A DNA stretch of 64,000 bases from Streptomyces polyasparticus. GTDB lineage: Bacteria; Actinomycetota; Actinomycetes; Streptomycetales; Streptomycetaceae. Below the pieces are notes generated by a model. It was not told where the DNA came from and ran no database searches. It saw nothing but the letters and a program-made list of their open reading frames with translations. Positions 43,368 to 54,702 of this stretch are shown one piece after another. Every line of letters starts with the position of its first letter. Position 1 is the stretch's first letter. A program made the position numbers and the translations under genes. The stretch spans positions 186,001 to 250,000 of the forward strand of contig NZ_JACTVJ010000010.1 of NCBI RefSeq assembly GCF_014493765.1. Direction: 5' to 3'.

Positions 43368-43694
43368 ATGCCCGCCGGATCGAGCAAGAAGCGTGAGCGC
43401 CAGTACGAGCACATCAAGGAGAGCGCCAAGCAGCGCGGCGAATCCGAGTCCCGGGCCGAGGAGATCGCCGCTCGTACGGTGAACAAGGAGCGTGCCCGCT
43501 CGGGCGAGGCGAAGACCTCGAGCAAGGTGTCCACGCGCGACCCCAAGTCGTCCTCGCAGCGCGGTGGCGAGCGCTCCCACAAGGGTGCGCAGGGCCCCAC
43601 CAAGGAACAGCTCTACGAGGAGGCCAAGCGCAAGAACGTCGAGGGCCGCTCGTCGATGAACAAGGAACAACTGCGCAAGGCAGTCGGCAAGTAG
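43368..43694 (+). CDS. Plasmid-stabilisation-type small basic protein
   Basis: A 108-residue, Lys/Arg/Glu/Ser-rich hydrophilic protein. [32 protein letters not shown] resembles a Rho-N/SAP-like helix-extended-loop-helix motif. Related actinobacterial proteins are annotated as plasmid stabilisation proteins, but no role is proven. ATG 43368 follows AAAGGAGCGG. Divergent from the acyltransferase. Confidence 0.8.
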   Translation: MPAGSSKKRERQYEHIKESAKQRGESESRAEEIAARTVNKERARSGEAKTSSKVSTRDPKSSSQRGGERSHKGAQGPTKEQLYEEAKRKNVEGRSSMNKEQLRKAVGK

Positions 43695-43838
43695 GGCACG
43701 CAGGGTCGGACGGCGAGCATCGGCGTCGGCCACCGGTCCTCGTCCGGAGGACCTCACGGCGCGGCCGCTTGGCCCGCGGCCGCCGGTCGGGTGCGCTGAC
43801 GGGGAAGATCCCCATGCCTTCCCCGTACCGGAGGTCCG

Positions 43839-44231
43839 ATGCGTCTCCACGCCGCCGCCCTCGTCACGCTGGCCGCAGCCCTGGCCACGGCCGTGCCCGC
43901 GCACGCCGACGACCCGGAGCCGCCGCCGCGCCCCGGTGTCTTCCTCACGGTCTCCGGCTCCGACAACACCTGGATCCGAGGCCTGAAGCTGATGTGCTCG
44001 CACGAGGCGTCCGGTCACCACCCGCACGCCGCGGAGGCCTGCGCGGCGATCGACGCGGTGGACGGCGATCTGGACCGGCTGCCGGGCAAGGCGCCGTTGT
44101 GTACGAAGGAGTACGACCCGGTCACCGTGACGGCCGCCGGCACCCACCGCGGCCAGGACATCTCCTGGCACCGCACCTTCGCCAACGACTGCCTGCGGCA
44201 CGCGGCCACGGACCCGGTCTTCGACTTCTGA
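43839..44231 (+). CDS. Subtilisin-inhibitor-like (SSI) secreted protease inhibitor
   Basis: A 130-residue protein with a signal peptide (about 1-23, ending AVPAHA) and the SSI fold. Four cysteines (53, 68, 88 and 117) match the two disulfides. [27 protein letters not shown] and the C-terminal VFDF are signatures. By alignment with the SSI reactive loop (CPMVYDP), the loop here is CTKEYDP, so P1 is Lys90. That predicts inhibition of trypsin-like rather than subtilisin-like proteases. Confidence 0.92.
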   Translation: MRLHAAALVTLAAALATAVPAHADDPEPPPRPGVFLTVSGSDNTWIRGLKLMCSHEASGHHPHAAEACAAIDAVDGDLDRLPGKAPLCTKEYDPVTVTAAGTHRGQDISWHRTFANDCLRHAATDPVFDF

Positions 44232-44240
44232 CGGACACGA

Positions 44241-44274
44241 CTGCGGGGAGGGGCCCAACGACCCCTCCCCGCAG
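44241..44274. terminator. Bidirectional hairpin terminator, SSI gene / UvrA-like gene
   Basis: Perfect 13-bp arms CTGCGGGGAGGGG and CCCCTCCCCGCAG with an 8-base loop, 9 bases after the inhibitor stop and 14 bases from the convergent uvrA-like stop. Confidence 0.85.
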
Positions 44275-44287
44275 CGGAACGACGCGC

Positions 44288-46675
<2,388 letters not shown>

Positions 46676-46709
46676 GTCTGTGTGTTTCTCCATCTTCCGG
46701 ACGGGCAGG

Positions 46710-47063
46710 TCAGTCCTGCAGAAGGCCGAGCACATTCCCGTCGAGGTCGGTCACCGCGGCAACGATACGTCCGCCGCCGACTTCGTGCGGCTCTTCCGTG
46801 ACCTGCGCTCCGGCCGCGGTCAGCTCGGCGAGCTTGGCGGAGAGGTCGGCTACCTGCCAGTACGCGACGGGCGAGGTCATCTTCTGCGGGCCGCCGCCCG
46901 GGACCAGACCGATGTGCTGGTCCCCGGTCTCGTATCCGACGTAGTACGGCTCGTCGACCACCGGCGCGACGCCGAGCAGCGCGGTGTACACGTCCTTGGC
47001 CTTGGCCAGGTCGGCGACGGGGTGCAGCACGGTCTTGATGCCCTGGGTCTGGGTGCTGGTCAT
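46710..47063 (-). CDS. VOC family protein
   Basis: A 117-residue vicinal-oxygen-chelate protein: TVLHPVADLAKAKDVYTALLG at the start, HIGLVPGG in the middle, and DLDGNVLGLLQ at the end. ATG 47063 follows AGGAGGCACC, an ideal Shine-Dalgarno; the longer frame to 47120 is not needed. It sits 34 bases upstream of the UvrA2-type gene on the same strand and may be co-transcribed, possibly in drug tolerance. Confidence 0.88.
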   Translation of the reverse strand: MTSTQTQGIKTVLHPVADLAKAKDVYTALLGVAPVVDEPYYVGYETGDQHIGLVPGGGPQKMTSPVAYWQVADLSAKLAELTAAGAQVTEEPHEVGGGRIVAAVTDLDGNVLGLLQD

Positions 47064-47158
47064 GGTGCCTCCTGAGGTGGTGGGATCTCGTGTTTCCACG
47101 CTAGCCACGGCCCACCGCAAGAGGCTTCTCCAAACCTGACCACCTGCAAAGGCGCAGG

Positions 47159-47317
47159 TCAGGCGTTACGTGACACCACCATCGCCAGCGTGAGCAGTCC
47201 CAGGACGACCCAGCCGAACCACAGCCACCCGTTGCTGCCGAGTGCCACCGTGTAGGCGGTCACCATGACCAGACCACCTACGGTGATCACTCCCATTGCC
47301 TTCGTGGTTCCGGGCAT
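47159..47317 (-). CDS. Small two-helix membrane protein
   Basis: A 52-residue protein from ATG 47317 (GAGGTGGG upstream) with two hydrophobic segments, GVITVGGLVMVTAYTVALGS and WLWFGWVVLGLLTLAMVVS, joined by a short loop. No family recognised. The longer frame upstream to 47500 is Arg-rich and crosses a terminator stem, so it is unlikely. Confidence 0.6.
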   Translation of the reverse strand: MPGTTKAMGVITVGGLVMVTAYTVALGSNGWLWFGWVVLGLLTLAMVVSRNA

Positions 47318-47452
47318 CGCGACACCCACCTCACGCCAGGCCGGACCGACGCCCGGGCTCCTTCGCTGAGGCCATCGTCCCTCGTCGGGGGCGGTTTCCG
47401 CCAGCATTCGGTGAAGATCGGCGGCCGCTCCGCGCCAGGGTCTCCGGCAGTT

Positions 47453-47492
47453 GGTGAAGCCCCGCAGACGGGGGACGCTGCGGGGCTTCACC
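47453..47492 (-). terminator. Hairpin terminator downstream of ctaG-like gene
   Basis: Perfect 15-bp arms GGTGAAGCCCCGCAG and CTGCGGGGCTTCACC with a 10-base loop, about 95 bases past the CtaG stop. The rest of the 47318-47586 gap holds no gene I can support. Confidence 0.8.
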
Positions 47493-47586
47493 GGGTTCAA
47501 CGGGCGGCGCGGGGACGGAGTTCCCGCGCGCTGAGGGATTTTCTGCGACAGGTGGGACGCTGTGCTGCGACAGATGCGACGCCGTC

Positions 47587-48546
47587 CTACGACTGCTGGC
47601 TGCGGGCGTTGAGCGACGCCAGATACGCGTTGTACGCCTCAAGCTCCTTGTCCCCGTCACGGTCGGCGGCACGGTCCTTGCGCTTGGCCTCGCGGTCCTC
47701 CGACTTGCGCCACTGGAACATCAGCGCCACGAGCACCACCACCGAGGGGATCTCGCTGAACGCCCAGGCGATGCCGCCGCCCGCCTCCTGATCGGCCAGT
47801 GGATCGATGCCCAGCGAGGCCGGCGGGTGCATATACGTGCCGATCATCGGCTCGGTCGCCATCATCAGCGCGATCCCGAAGAACGCGTGGAACGGCATGC
47901 CCGCGAACAACTCCAGCATCCGCATCACATAGCCGGGCCGGTGCGGCCCCGGGTCCACGCCCATGATCGGCCAGAAGAACACCAGGCCCACGGCGAGGAA
48001 GTGCACCATCATCGCGATGTGGCCGGGCTTGGACTCCATCAGGAAGTCGAACAGCGGCGTGAAGTACAGCGCGTACAGGCTCGCGATGAACATCGGGATG
48101 GTGAACGCGGGATGCGTGATCACCTTCATGTAGCGGCTGTGCAGCAGCATCAGGAGCAGCTCGCGCGGCCCCTTGCGCCCGCGCGTGCCCGACACCGGCA
48201 GCGCGCGCAGCGCCAGCGTGATCGGGGCGCCGAGCAGCAGCAGGATCGGCGTCAGCATGCTGATCACCATGTGCTGCACCATGTGCACGCTGAACATGAC
48301 CATGCCGTAGTCGTTCAGCTTGGTGCACATCACCAGCGCGACCGAAAGGACGCCGATCACGAAGGAGACCGTACGGCCGACGGGCCACGAGTCCCCGCGC
48401 CGTACCAGACGCACCACGCCGTACCCGTACAGGAGAAGCGCGAGCAGGCAGCCGATGGCGAAGAACGCGTCGAACGACGGCTGCAGACCTCTTCCCAGCG
48501 TGAACGGCGGCAGGTCCGTCATCGAGCCGTGTCCGCTGTGATCCAT
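47587..48546 (-). CDS. ctaG: Cytochrome c oxidase assembly protein, CtaG/caa3-type
   Basis: A 319-residue membrane protein with seven hydrophobic segments. MFSVHMVQHMVISMLTPILLLLG and MMVHFLAVGLVFFWPIMGVDP carry the His residues of the caa3_CtaG family, and FHAFFGIALM follows. Helps insert copper into cytochrome oxidase. The N-terminus DHSGHGSM is His-rich and may bind copper. The C-terminus is a charged cytosolic tail. Starts at ATG 48546. Confidence 0.93.
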   Translation of the reverse strand: MDHSGHGSMTDLPPFTLGRGLQPSFDAFFAIGCLLALLLYGYGVVRLVRRGDSWPVGRTVSFVIGVLSVALVMCTKLNDYGMVMFSVHMVQHMVISMLTPILLLLGAPITLALRALPVSGTRGRKGPRELLLMLLHSRYMKVITHPAFTIPMFIASLYALYFTPLFDFLMESKPGHIAMMVHFLAVGLVFFWPIMGVDPGPHRPGYVMRMLELFAGMPFHAFFGIALMMATEPMIGTYMHPPASLGIDPLADQEAGGGIAWAFSEIPSVVVLVALMFQWRKSEDREAKRKDRAADRDGDKELEAYNAYLASLNARSQQS

Positions 48547-48590
48547 CCACTCGCTCCTGATTCGTGCCCGTTGTCCGCACCAGAGTAGAA

Positions 48591-48622
48591 CCGCCCCCGG
48601 CCGCGTCTGCGGCCGGGGGCGG
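48591..48622 (-). terminator. Hairpin terminator after pfkA
   Basis: Perfect 14-bp arms CCGCCCCCGGCCGC and GCGGCCGGGGGCGG with a four-base loop, 23 bases downstream of the pfkA stop. Confidence 0.85.
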
Positions 48623-48645
48623 TCACTCCTGCGAACAGGCGGGTG

Positions 48646-49671
48646 TCAGAGCACGCACTCCGCCTCGGCGTAACGCTCCTCGGGCACCGTCTTGAGCGTC
48701 TCGACGGCCTGCGCGAGCGGCGCCATGATGATGTCGGTGCCCTGCAGGGCGGTCATCATCCCGAACTCGCCGCGGTGCACGGCCTCCACGGCATGCCAGC
48801 CGAAGCGGGTGGCGAGGACGCGGTCGTACGCGGTGGGGGTGCCGCCGCGCTGCACATGGCCGAGGATCACCGGGCGGGCCTCCTTGCCGAGGCGGTGCTC
48901 CAGCTCGATGGAGAGCTGGCGGGCGATCCCGGCGAACCGCTCATGGCCGTAGATGTCCTTGCCGCCCTCGTCGTACTCCATCGTGCCCGCACGCGGCTTG
49001 GCGCCCTCGGCGGCGACCACGATCGCAAACTTCTTGCCGGCCTCGAAACGGGCGCCGACGCGCGCCGTCAACTCCTCGATGTCGAAGGGCCGCTCGGGCA
49101 CCACGATGGCGTGCGCACCGGCCGCCATACCGGAGTTGAGCGCGATCCAGCCGGTGTGCCGGCCCATGACCTCGACGATCAGGACGCGCTGGTGGGACTC
49201 GGCGGTGGTCTTGAGACGGTCGAGCGCCTCGGTCGCGACGCCCACCGCGGTGTCGAATCCGAAGGTGACATCGGTGACCGCGATGTCGTTGTCGATGGTC
49301 TTCGGCACGCCCACGATGGGCAGTCCGTTGTCGGACAGCAGACGGGCCGCCTTGAGCGTGCCTTCGCCGCCGATCGGGATGATGGCGTCCAGGCCGAGAT
49401 CGGCCAGGTGGCCCTTGGCCCGCTCGACGCCGTCCCGCAGATGCTCGGGACGGACGCGGGAGGAGCCGAGGATGGTGCCGCCGCGGGCGAGAATGCCGCT
49501 GACCGCGTCCAGATCGAGCTTGCGGTAGTCGCACTCGAGGAGGCCCTTCCACCCATCGTGGAAGCCGATGACCTCATCGCCATGGTCGACGACGGCGCGG
49601 TGCACGACCGAGCGGATCACCGCGTTCAGGCCGGGGCAGTCGCCGCCGGAGGTGAGGACACCAATACGCAT
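48646..49671 (-). CDS. pfkA: 6-phosphofructokinase
   Basis: A 341-residue PFK of the PfkA superfamily, which phosphorylates fructose 6-phosphate. GGDCPGLNAV (9-18), GGEGTLKAA (101-109) and PKTIDNDI are the key motifs. The Gly in GGEGT, in place of the Asp of PPi-dependent enzymes, supports ATP as donor. MGRHTGW and GHVQRGG bind substrate. Starts at ATG 49671. Streptomyces have several pfkA copies. Confidence 0.95.
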   Translation of the reverse strand: MRIGVLTSGGDCPGLNAVIRSVVHRAVVDHGDEVIGFHDGWKGLLECDYRKLDLDAVSGILARGGTILGSSRVRPEHLRDGVERAKGHLADLGLDAIIPIGGEGTLKAARLLSDNGLPIVGVPKTIDNDIAVTDVTFGFDTAVGVATEALDRLKTTAESHQRVLIVEVMGRHTGWIALNSGMAAGAHAIVVPERPFDIEELTARVGARFEAGKKFAIVVAAEGAKPRAGTMEYDEGGKDIYGHERFAGIARQLSIELEHRLGKEARPVILGHVQRGGTPTAYDRVLATRFGWHAVEAVHRGEFGMMTALQGTDIIMAPLAQAVETLKTVPEERYAEAECVL

Positions 49672-49730
49672 GGCCCAAGAACCTTTGCAACGTGGACGGA
49701 TGACCGGACCACGCTGTCCGGACGACAAGA

Positions 49731-49762
49731 CCCCGTCACCCTACTAGTGGGAAGTGACGGGG
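49731..49762 (-). terminator. Hairpin terminator after GatD/MurT operon
   Basis: 9-bp perfect arms CCCCGTCAC and GTGACGGGG with a partly paired 14-base loop centred on ACTAGT, 54 bases downstream of the GatD stop. Confidence 0.7.
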
Positions 49763-49815
49763 CCGAATCGGGTCCGCAGAGCGGACCTTGGAGTTCCCTA
49801 CGAATCAACTCGCTG

Positions 49816-50544
49816 TCAGGCGGGCTGCGTCGCGGCCGCGATGCGCTCGGCGCGCAGCGCCTCGTACCAGCGGTCGTCGGTCGGCGGCAGCGCGTTCACG
49901 TCGAGCGCCAGCTTGAGCAGCAGATCCGCGATCTGCGGGTTGCGGGCGAGCACCGGTCCGTGCATGTACGTCCCGAAAACGGTGTCGTTGTACGCGCCTT
50001 CGGTGCCGTCGCCGGTGCCGTTGCCCTTGCCGAGCCGCACGTGCGCGAAAGGCTTCGCGGACGGGCCGAGGTGCGTGATGCCCTGGTGGTTCTCGAACCC
50101 GGTCAGCTGGGGGAGTCCGAGCGGTGCGTCGATGTCGGCGAGCACGTCGCCGACGCAGCGCTCGCCCTCGCCACGGGTGGAGATCACATCGAGCAGACCG
50201 AGGCCGGGCTCGCGCTGGCCGAGGTCGTTGATGAACTCGTGGCCGAGGATCTGGTAGCCGGCGCAGACCGAGAAGATGATCGCGCCGTTGGACGCGGCCC
50301 GGTGCAGATTGCCGTCGCGGCGCAGCCGTTCGGCGGCCAGTCGCTGCGGCCGGTCCTCGCCGCCGCCGATCAGGTAGATGTCGCCGGAGGTGGGCACCGG
50401 CTGGTCGCTGCGTACGTCGTAGCGCTCGACGTTGAGACCGCGCTGACGGGCGCGGCGCTCGACGACGAGGGCGTTGCCCTGGTCTCCGTAGGTGCTCAGG
50501 AGGTCCGGGTAGACCCACACCAGGCGCAGGCTGTTGTCGCTCAT
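49816..50544 (-). CDS. gatD: Type 1 glutamine amidotransferase GatD (lipid II isoglutaminyl synthase)
   Basis: A 242-residue class I amidotransferase-like protein. Nucleophile Cys94 sits in FSVCAGYQILG, and YMHGPVLARNP holds the catalytic His. With MurT it amidates the alpha-carboxyl of D-Glu in lipid II. It lies 20 bases downstream of the MurT gene, as in other Gram-positives. Starts at ATG 50544. Confidence 0.93.
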   Translation of the reverse strand: MSDNSLRLVWVYPDLLSTYGDQGNALVVERRARQRGLNVERYDVRSDQPVPTSGDIYLIGGGEDRPQRLAAERLRRDGNLHRAASNGAIIFSVCAGYQILGHEFINDLGQREPGLGLLDVISTRGEGERCVGDVLADIDAPLGLPQLTGFENHQGITHLGPSAKPFAHVRLGKGNGTGDGTEGAYNDTVFGTYMHGPVLARNPQIADLLLKLALDVNALPPTDDRWYEALRAERIAAATQPA

Positions 50545-50564
50545 GTTCGTCAGTCCTTAAGCGG

Positions 50565-51812
50565 TCAGTTGCCGACGCGGCGGCGTACGTCCTGGAAGGC
50601 GGTGTAGTTGGCGATCAGCTCGATCCGTCCGGGCGGCGCCATCTGCACGGCCTCGTCGACGGTCTCGCAGACACGGAAGTCGAGGCCCGCGACCTCGAGG
50701 CGCACCGCGAGGTCGAGCCGGCGGTCACCGATCACGAAGATCGGGTGGCCGGCCAGGCGCGTGTAGTCGACGTCCCACAGCCAGGAGGTGTCGGTGCCGT
50801 CGGCGCCGCGCGCGTTCACCGAGAGGATCACCGGGGTCGGCGGCGGGTCGATCAGCGAGAACGTCTCGAGCCAGCCGGCCGGGTTCTTCGCGAGCAGCAG
50901 CCGTACGTCACGGCCGAGGAAGTTCACCACGTCGTAGCGGCCCGCGACCGCCTGGACCTGATACATCCGCTCCAGGGCGACCTGCGGCGGCACACCGAAC
51001 ACGGCGGCGACGGCGGCGGAGCTCGCGGCGTTGGCCTTGTTGGCACGGCCCGGCAGCTGGAGGTGGATCGGCCAGGCGGAACCATGCGGGTCGAGCACAT
51101 AGTCACCGGACAGCGCCCAGCTCGGCTGCGGACGGCGGAAGCCGCACTCGCCGCAGAACCAGTCGTCGCCCGGCCGCTGCATCACACCACCGCAGGAGGG
51201 GCACGACCAGGCGTCGTCCTTCCACTCCTGGCCGGCCGCGACCCACACGACGTTCGGCGAGGAGGAGGCGGCCCATACGACCAGCGGGTCGTCGGCGTTG
51301 GCGACGACCACGGCCTTCGAACCGGACAGGCCCTCGCGCCACTTCTCGGCCAGCATCCGGGTCTCGGCGGCGCGGTCGAGCTGGTCGCGCGACAGGTTGA
51401 GCAACGCGATGGCCTTCGGCGAGACATCACGGGCGACACCCGCGAGGTACTTCTCGTCGACCTCGATCACGCCGAACTTCGCGTCCGAACCGCCGGCCAG
51501 GGCGGAGGTGATGCCCGCGGGCATGTTCGCGCCGAGCGCGTTGGACACCACCGGACCGGCGGCGCCGAGCGCCTCCGCGATCAGGCGCGTCGTGGTGGTC
51601 TTGCCGTTGGTCGCCGAGACGAGCACCACATCGAGGTGCGTGGCGAGCCGGCTCAGGAGGTCGGGGTCGAGCTTGAGAGCCACCCGGCCGCCGATCACCG
51701 ATCCGCTGCCACGGCCCGCGGCACGCGAGACCGCCGCGGCCGCCTTGCCTGCCGTCACGGCGAGCTTCGACCGGGGCGACAGCGGCTCCGCGCTGCCTGG
51801 GTGTCCTGCCAT
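50565..51812 (-). CDS. murT: Lipid II isoglutaminyl synthase subunit MurT (Mur ligase family)
   Basis: A 415-residue Mur-ligase-like ATPase. SATNGKTTTTRL (66-77) is the ATP loop. A zinc ribbon is formed by Cys204, Cys207, Cys220 and Cys223 (CPSCGG and CGECG), typical of MurT. The C-terminal DUF1727 domain follows (WDVDYTRLAGHPIFVIGDRRLDL). ATG 51812 follows GGAGGAGCAGGA. Forms an operon with gatD. Confidence 0.94.
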   Translation of the reverse strand: MAGHPGSAEPLSPRSKLAVTAGKAAAAVSRAAGRGSGSVIGGRVALKLDPDLLSRLATHLDVVLVSATNGKTTTTRLIAEALGAAGPVVSNALGANMPAGITSALAGGSDAKFGVIEVDEKYLAGVARDVSPKAIALLNLSRDQLDRAAETRMLAEKWREGLSGSKAVVVANADDPLVVWAASSSPNVVWVAAGQEWKDDAWSCPSCGGVMQRPGDDWFCGECGFRRPQPSWALSGDYVLDPHGSAWPIHLQLPGRANKANAASSAAVAAVFGVPPQVALERMYQVQAVAGRYDVVNFLGRDVRLLLAKNPAGWLETFSLIDPPPTPVILSVNARGADGTDTSWLWDVDYTRLAGHPIFVIGDRRLDLAVRLEVAGLDFRVCETVDEAVQMAPPGRIELIANYTAFQDVRRRVGN

Positions 51813-51959
51813 CGTCCTGCTCCTCCTACGCATCCGGCGCCGCGCCTGCCCTCGGCACTGGTCCGGGCCAGCCTACCGAGATCCATCTGCGGCCCTGCAC
51901 GGCGCCACCACCAGGAACGCGGCGCGCCGCCCGTCTTCCCCGAAACGTACGCTTACGGG

Positions 51960-52496
51960 ATGCGACATGGTTCCATCCCGGGCAGCTCGGGACGCGTACG
52001 GCCGATGACTCTGCTCGGCGATCCGGTTCTGCACACACCCTGCACAGACGTCACCGAGTTCGGGCCCGAGCTCGACCGGCTGATCGAGGACATGTTCGCG
52101 ACGATGTACGCGGCGCCGGGTGTGGGTCTCGCGGCCAACCAGGTCGGTGTCGGCCTGCGGGTGTTCGTCTTCGACTGCCCGGACGACGAGGACAACCGCC
52201 ACCTCGGCCATGTCGTCAACCCGAAGCTCATCGAGACCGGGGGCGTCACGGTCCGCGGATCGGAGGGTTGCCTGTCGCTGCCGGGCCTGGAAGCGGGCAC
52301 ACCCCGTTTTGACTACGCGGTGGTGGAGGGCGTCGACCGGCACGGGGAAGCGGTCCGTATCCAGGGCACGGGCTTCTTCGCCCGCTGTCTCCAGCACGAG
52401 TGCGACCACCTGGACGGCATGGTCTACCCCCAACGCCTCGACCGCTTCCGCCGCGGCCGCGTCCTGCGCCAGGCACGACGGGCGTCGTGGTCCTGA
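51960..52496 (+). CDS. def: Peptide deformylase
   Basis: A 178-residue deformylase that removes N-formyl groups from new proteins. Motif 1 GVGLAANQVG (54-63), motif 2 EGCLSLPG (Cys104) and motif 3 QHECDHLDG (His146, Glu147, His150) are all intact. The start is ATG 51960; a later Met16 (MTLLGDPVL) is an alternative. Divergent from murT. Streptomyces usually carry several def copies, of which this is one. Confidence 0.94.
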   Translation: MRHGSIPGSSGRVRPMTLLGDPVLHTPCTDVTEFGPELDRLIEDMFATMYAAPGVGLAANQVGVGLRVFVFDCPDDEDNRHLGHVVNPKLIETGGVTVRGSEGCLSLPGLEAGTPRFDYAVVEGVDRHGEAVRIQGTGFFARCLQHECDHLDGMVYPQRLDRFRRGRVLRQARRASWS

Positions 52497-52513
52497 ACCG
52501 GTAGCGGGCAGTC

Positions 52514-52530
52514 GTGCCGCAGGGCGGCAC
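52514..52530. terminator. Short hairpin between def and TetR genes
   Basis: 7-bp perfect arms GTGCCGC and GCGGCAC with a three-base loop, 17 bases after the def stop, in a convergent gap. Probable terminator. Confidence 0.55.
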
Positions 52531-52597
52531 GGGTGGGCGCGGCACACCGACGGCTATGCCGCCGCAGCTTGAGCCCCCACCCATGGAGTCGTACGGA

Positions 52598-53242
52598 CTA
52601 GAAGCCGGGCCCGCCCACGCGGTCCCCCGCAGCAGCCAGCCGCCCCCACAGCAAATCCGCAAGCGACTGCACCAACTGCGCCCGCGAACAAGGCCGTTCC
52701 CCCAGCCACCAGTCCCCGGCGGCATGCATCATCCCGACGATCCCATGCCCCCACACGCGCGCAAGGAGCGCACTCTCGGGCCCGAGATCCACCCGCTCCT
52801 CGATCACCTTCGCGAGCTCCTCACCGAGCCGCCGCAGCAGCGGAGCCGAGTGCAGCCCCACGTCGAATCCGGCCTCGCCCCCCGACGTGCCTTCGGCGGG
52901 GTGCATGAGGAAGCGGTACACCTGCGGGTTCGCCTCGATCGCGGCGAGATACGTGTCGAGCGTGGCCTCGACGCGTTCGCGCCGCTCGGCCGGGGCGTCG
53001 AGCGCCGCACGCAGCGCATCGAGCAGCGCATCGGTATGCCGTACGGCGAGAGCCTTGTACAGTCCGCCCTTGTCGCCGAAGTGCCGGTAGAGAATCGGCT
53101 TGGTGATGCCCGCCTCGGCGGCGATGGCGTTCATGGAGGCACCGGGACCATCGCGCAGCACGACGCGATCGGCTGCCTCGAGCAGCTCCCGGCGGCGTCG
53201 GTCGGCCGACCGCTCTTGATCGGTCCGCCCAGTGGTCTCCAT
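52598..53242 (-). CDS. TetR family transcriptional regulator
   Basis: A 214-residue TetR protein. HTH: RRRELLEAADRVVLRDGPGA, then AGITKPILYRHFGDKGGLY (residues 16-64). The C-terminal helices include AIEANPQVYRFLMHP. ATG 53242 follows GGGGAGT; the frame open to 53377 covers the operators and is not used. Divergent from an acyl-CoA dehydrogenase, with two related palindromes between, so it probably represses it, with an acyl-CoA as signal. Confidence 0.93.
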   Translation of the reverse strand: METTGRTDQERSADRRRRELLEAADRVVLRDGPGASMNAIAAEAGITKPILYRHFGDKGGLYKALAVRHTDALLDALRAALDAPAERRERVEATLDTYLAAIEANPQVYRFLMHPAEGTSGGEAGFDVGLHSAPLLRRLGEELAKVIEERVDLGPESALLARVWGHGIVGMMHAAGDWWLGERPCSRAQLVQSLADLLWGRLAAAGDRVGGPGF

Positions 53243-53337
53243 AGTTACTCCCCGCCCGTGCAGATTCGGTAACGCACGCGCAACGTAACACTCCGGGGTA
53301 CCCCGGCATCGAACTGGCTGCCGGGAGTTGACATCAC

Positions 53338-53375
53338 TTACTCGCGAGTAACAGACTCTCGTTACCGCAAGTAAC
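53338..53375. promoter_or_regulatory. Twin palindromic operators, TetR / acyl-CoA dehydrogenase
   Basis: TTACTCGCGAGTAA (53338-53351) is a perfect 14-bp palindrome. GTTACCGCAAGTAAC (53361-53375) is a second site with 5-bp arms and the same half-site TTAC/GTAA, 23 bp away centre to centre. Both fit a consensus TTAC-N6-GTAA. A further GTAAC pair is near 53269 and 53284, closer to the TetR start. Confidence 0.75.
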
Positions 53376-53421
53376 AACGTTCTGGGCAGTGCAGCCTGGG
53401 CAGTGCAGCGCTGGAGGGGTC

Positions 53422-54648
53422 ATGGCCGAGTTCACCATGGAGCTGAACGACGAGCAGAAGGAGGTCAGGGACTGGCTCCACGGGTTCGCCGCCGACGTGA
53501 TCCGCCCCGCGGCCGCCGAGTGGGACGAGCGCGAGGAAACCCCCTGGCCCGTCATCCAGGAAGCCGCCAAGCTCGGCATCTACTCGCTCGACTTCTACGC
53601 CCAGCAGTTCTTCGACCCGACCGGGCTCGGCATCCCGATGACGATGGAGGAGCTCTTCTGGGGCGACGCCGGCATCGCGCTTTCGATCGTCGGCACGGGC
53701 CTCGCCGCGGTCGGCGTGCTCGCCAACGGCACCGAGGAGCAGATCGGCACCTGGGTCCCGCAGATGTACGGCGACGCCAACGACGTGAAGGTCGCCGCGT
53801 TCTGCTCCTCCGAGCCCGACGCGGGCTCCGACGTGGCTGCCATGCGCACCCGTGCCGTCTACGACGAGGCCAAGGACGAGTGGGTCCTCAACGGCACCAA
53901 GACCTGGGCGACCAACGGCGGTATCGCGAGCGTCCACGTCGTCGTCGCGGTCGTCGACCCCGAGCTCGGCTCGAAGGGGCACGCCTCCTTCATCGTCCCG
54001 CCGAACACCCCCGGCCTCTCCCAGGGCCAGAAGTTCAAGAAGCACGGCATCCGCGCCTCGCACACCGCCGAGGTCGTCCTGGAGAACGTCCGCGTCCCCG
54101 GCCACTGCCTGCTCGGCGGCAAGGAGAAGCTCGACGAGCGCCTCGCCCGTGCCCGTGAGCGCGCCAAGAGCGGCGGCGAGCGCGTGAAGAACGCGGCCAT
54201 GGCCACCTTCGAGGCCTCCCGCCCGGCCGTCGGCGCCATGGCGGTCGGTACGGCCCGCGCCGCGTACGAGGAGGCCCTCGAATACGCCAAGACCCGCTCG
54301 CAGTTCGGCCGCCCGATCATCGACAACCAGGGCGTCGCGTTCCAGCTCGCGGACATGCGTACGCAGATCGACGCCGCCCGCCTTCTCGTATGGCGCGCGT
54401 CCTGGATGGCGACCACCGGCAAGAAGTTCGAGAACGCCGAGGGCTCGATGTCCAAGCTCTACGCGAGCGAGACGGCCAAGAAGGTCACGGGCCAGGCCAT
54501 CCAGATCCTCGGCGGCAACGGCTTCACACGCGAGTACCCGGTGGAGCGGATGCACCGCGATGCCGCGATCTACACCATCTTCGAAGGCACGAGCGAGATC
54601 CAGCGCCTGGTGATCGCCCGCACGCTGTCGGGGATGCCGATCCGCTAG
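53422..54648 (+). CDS. Acyl-CoA dehydrogenase
   Basis: A 408-residue flavoprotein. CSSEPDAGSDVAAM binds FAD/substrate, KTWATNGG and SQFGRPIIDNQGVAFQLADM are family motifs, and IFEGTSEIQRLVIAR at the C-terminus is the signature. Oxidises acyl-CoA to enoyl-CoA. The start at ATG 53422 follows GGAGGGG. Regulated, by inference, by the divergent TetR through the palindromes. Confidence 0.95.
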   Translation: MAEFTMELNDEQKEVRDWLHGFAADVIRPAAAEWDEREETPWPVIQEAAKLGIYSLDFYAQQFFDPTGLGIPMTMEELFWGDAGIALSIVGTGLAAVGVLANGTEEQIGTWVPQMYGDANDVKVAAFCSSEPDAGSDVAAMRTRAVYDEAKDEWVLNGTKTWATNGGIASVHVVVAVVDPELGSKGHASFIVPPNTPGLSQGQKFKKHGIRASHTAEVVLENVRVPGHCLLGGKEKLDERLARARERAKSGGERVKNAAMATFEASRPAVGAMAVGTARAAYEEALEYAKTRSQFGRPIIDNQGVAFQLADMRTQIDAARLLVWRASWMATTGKKFENAEGSMSKLYASETAKKVTGQAIQILGGNGFTREYPVERMHRDAAIYTIFEGTSEIQRLVIARTLSGMPIR

Positions 54649-54702
54649 GCCGCAGAGGCGTCGCCCCGACGCCTAGTCAGACAATCTTCCCGTATGGGCG
54701 GA

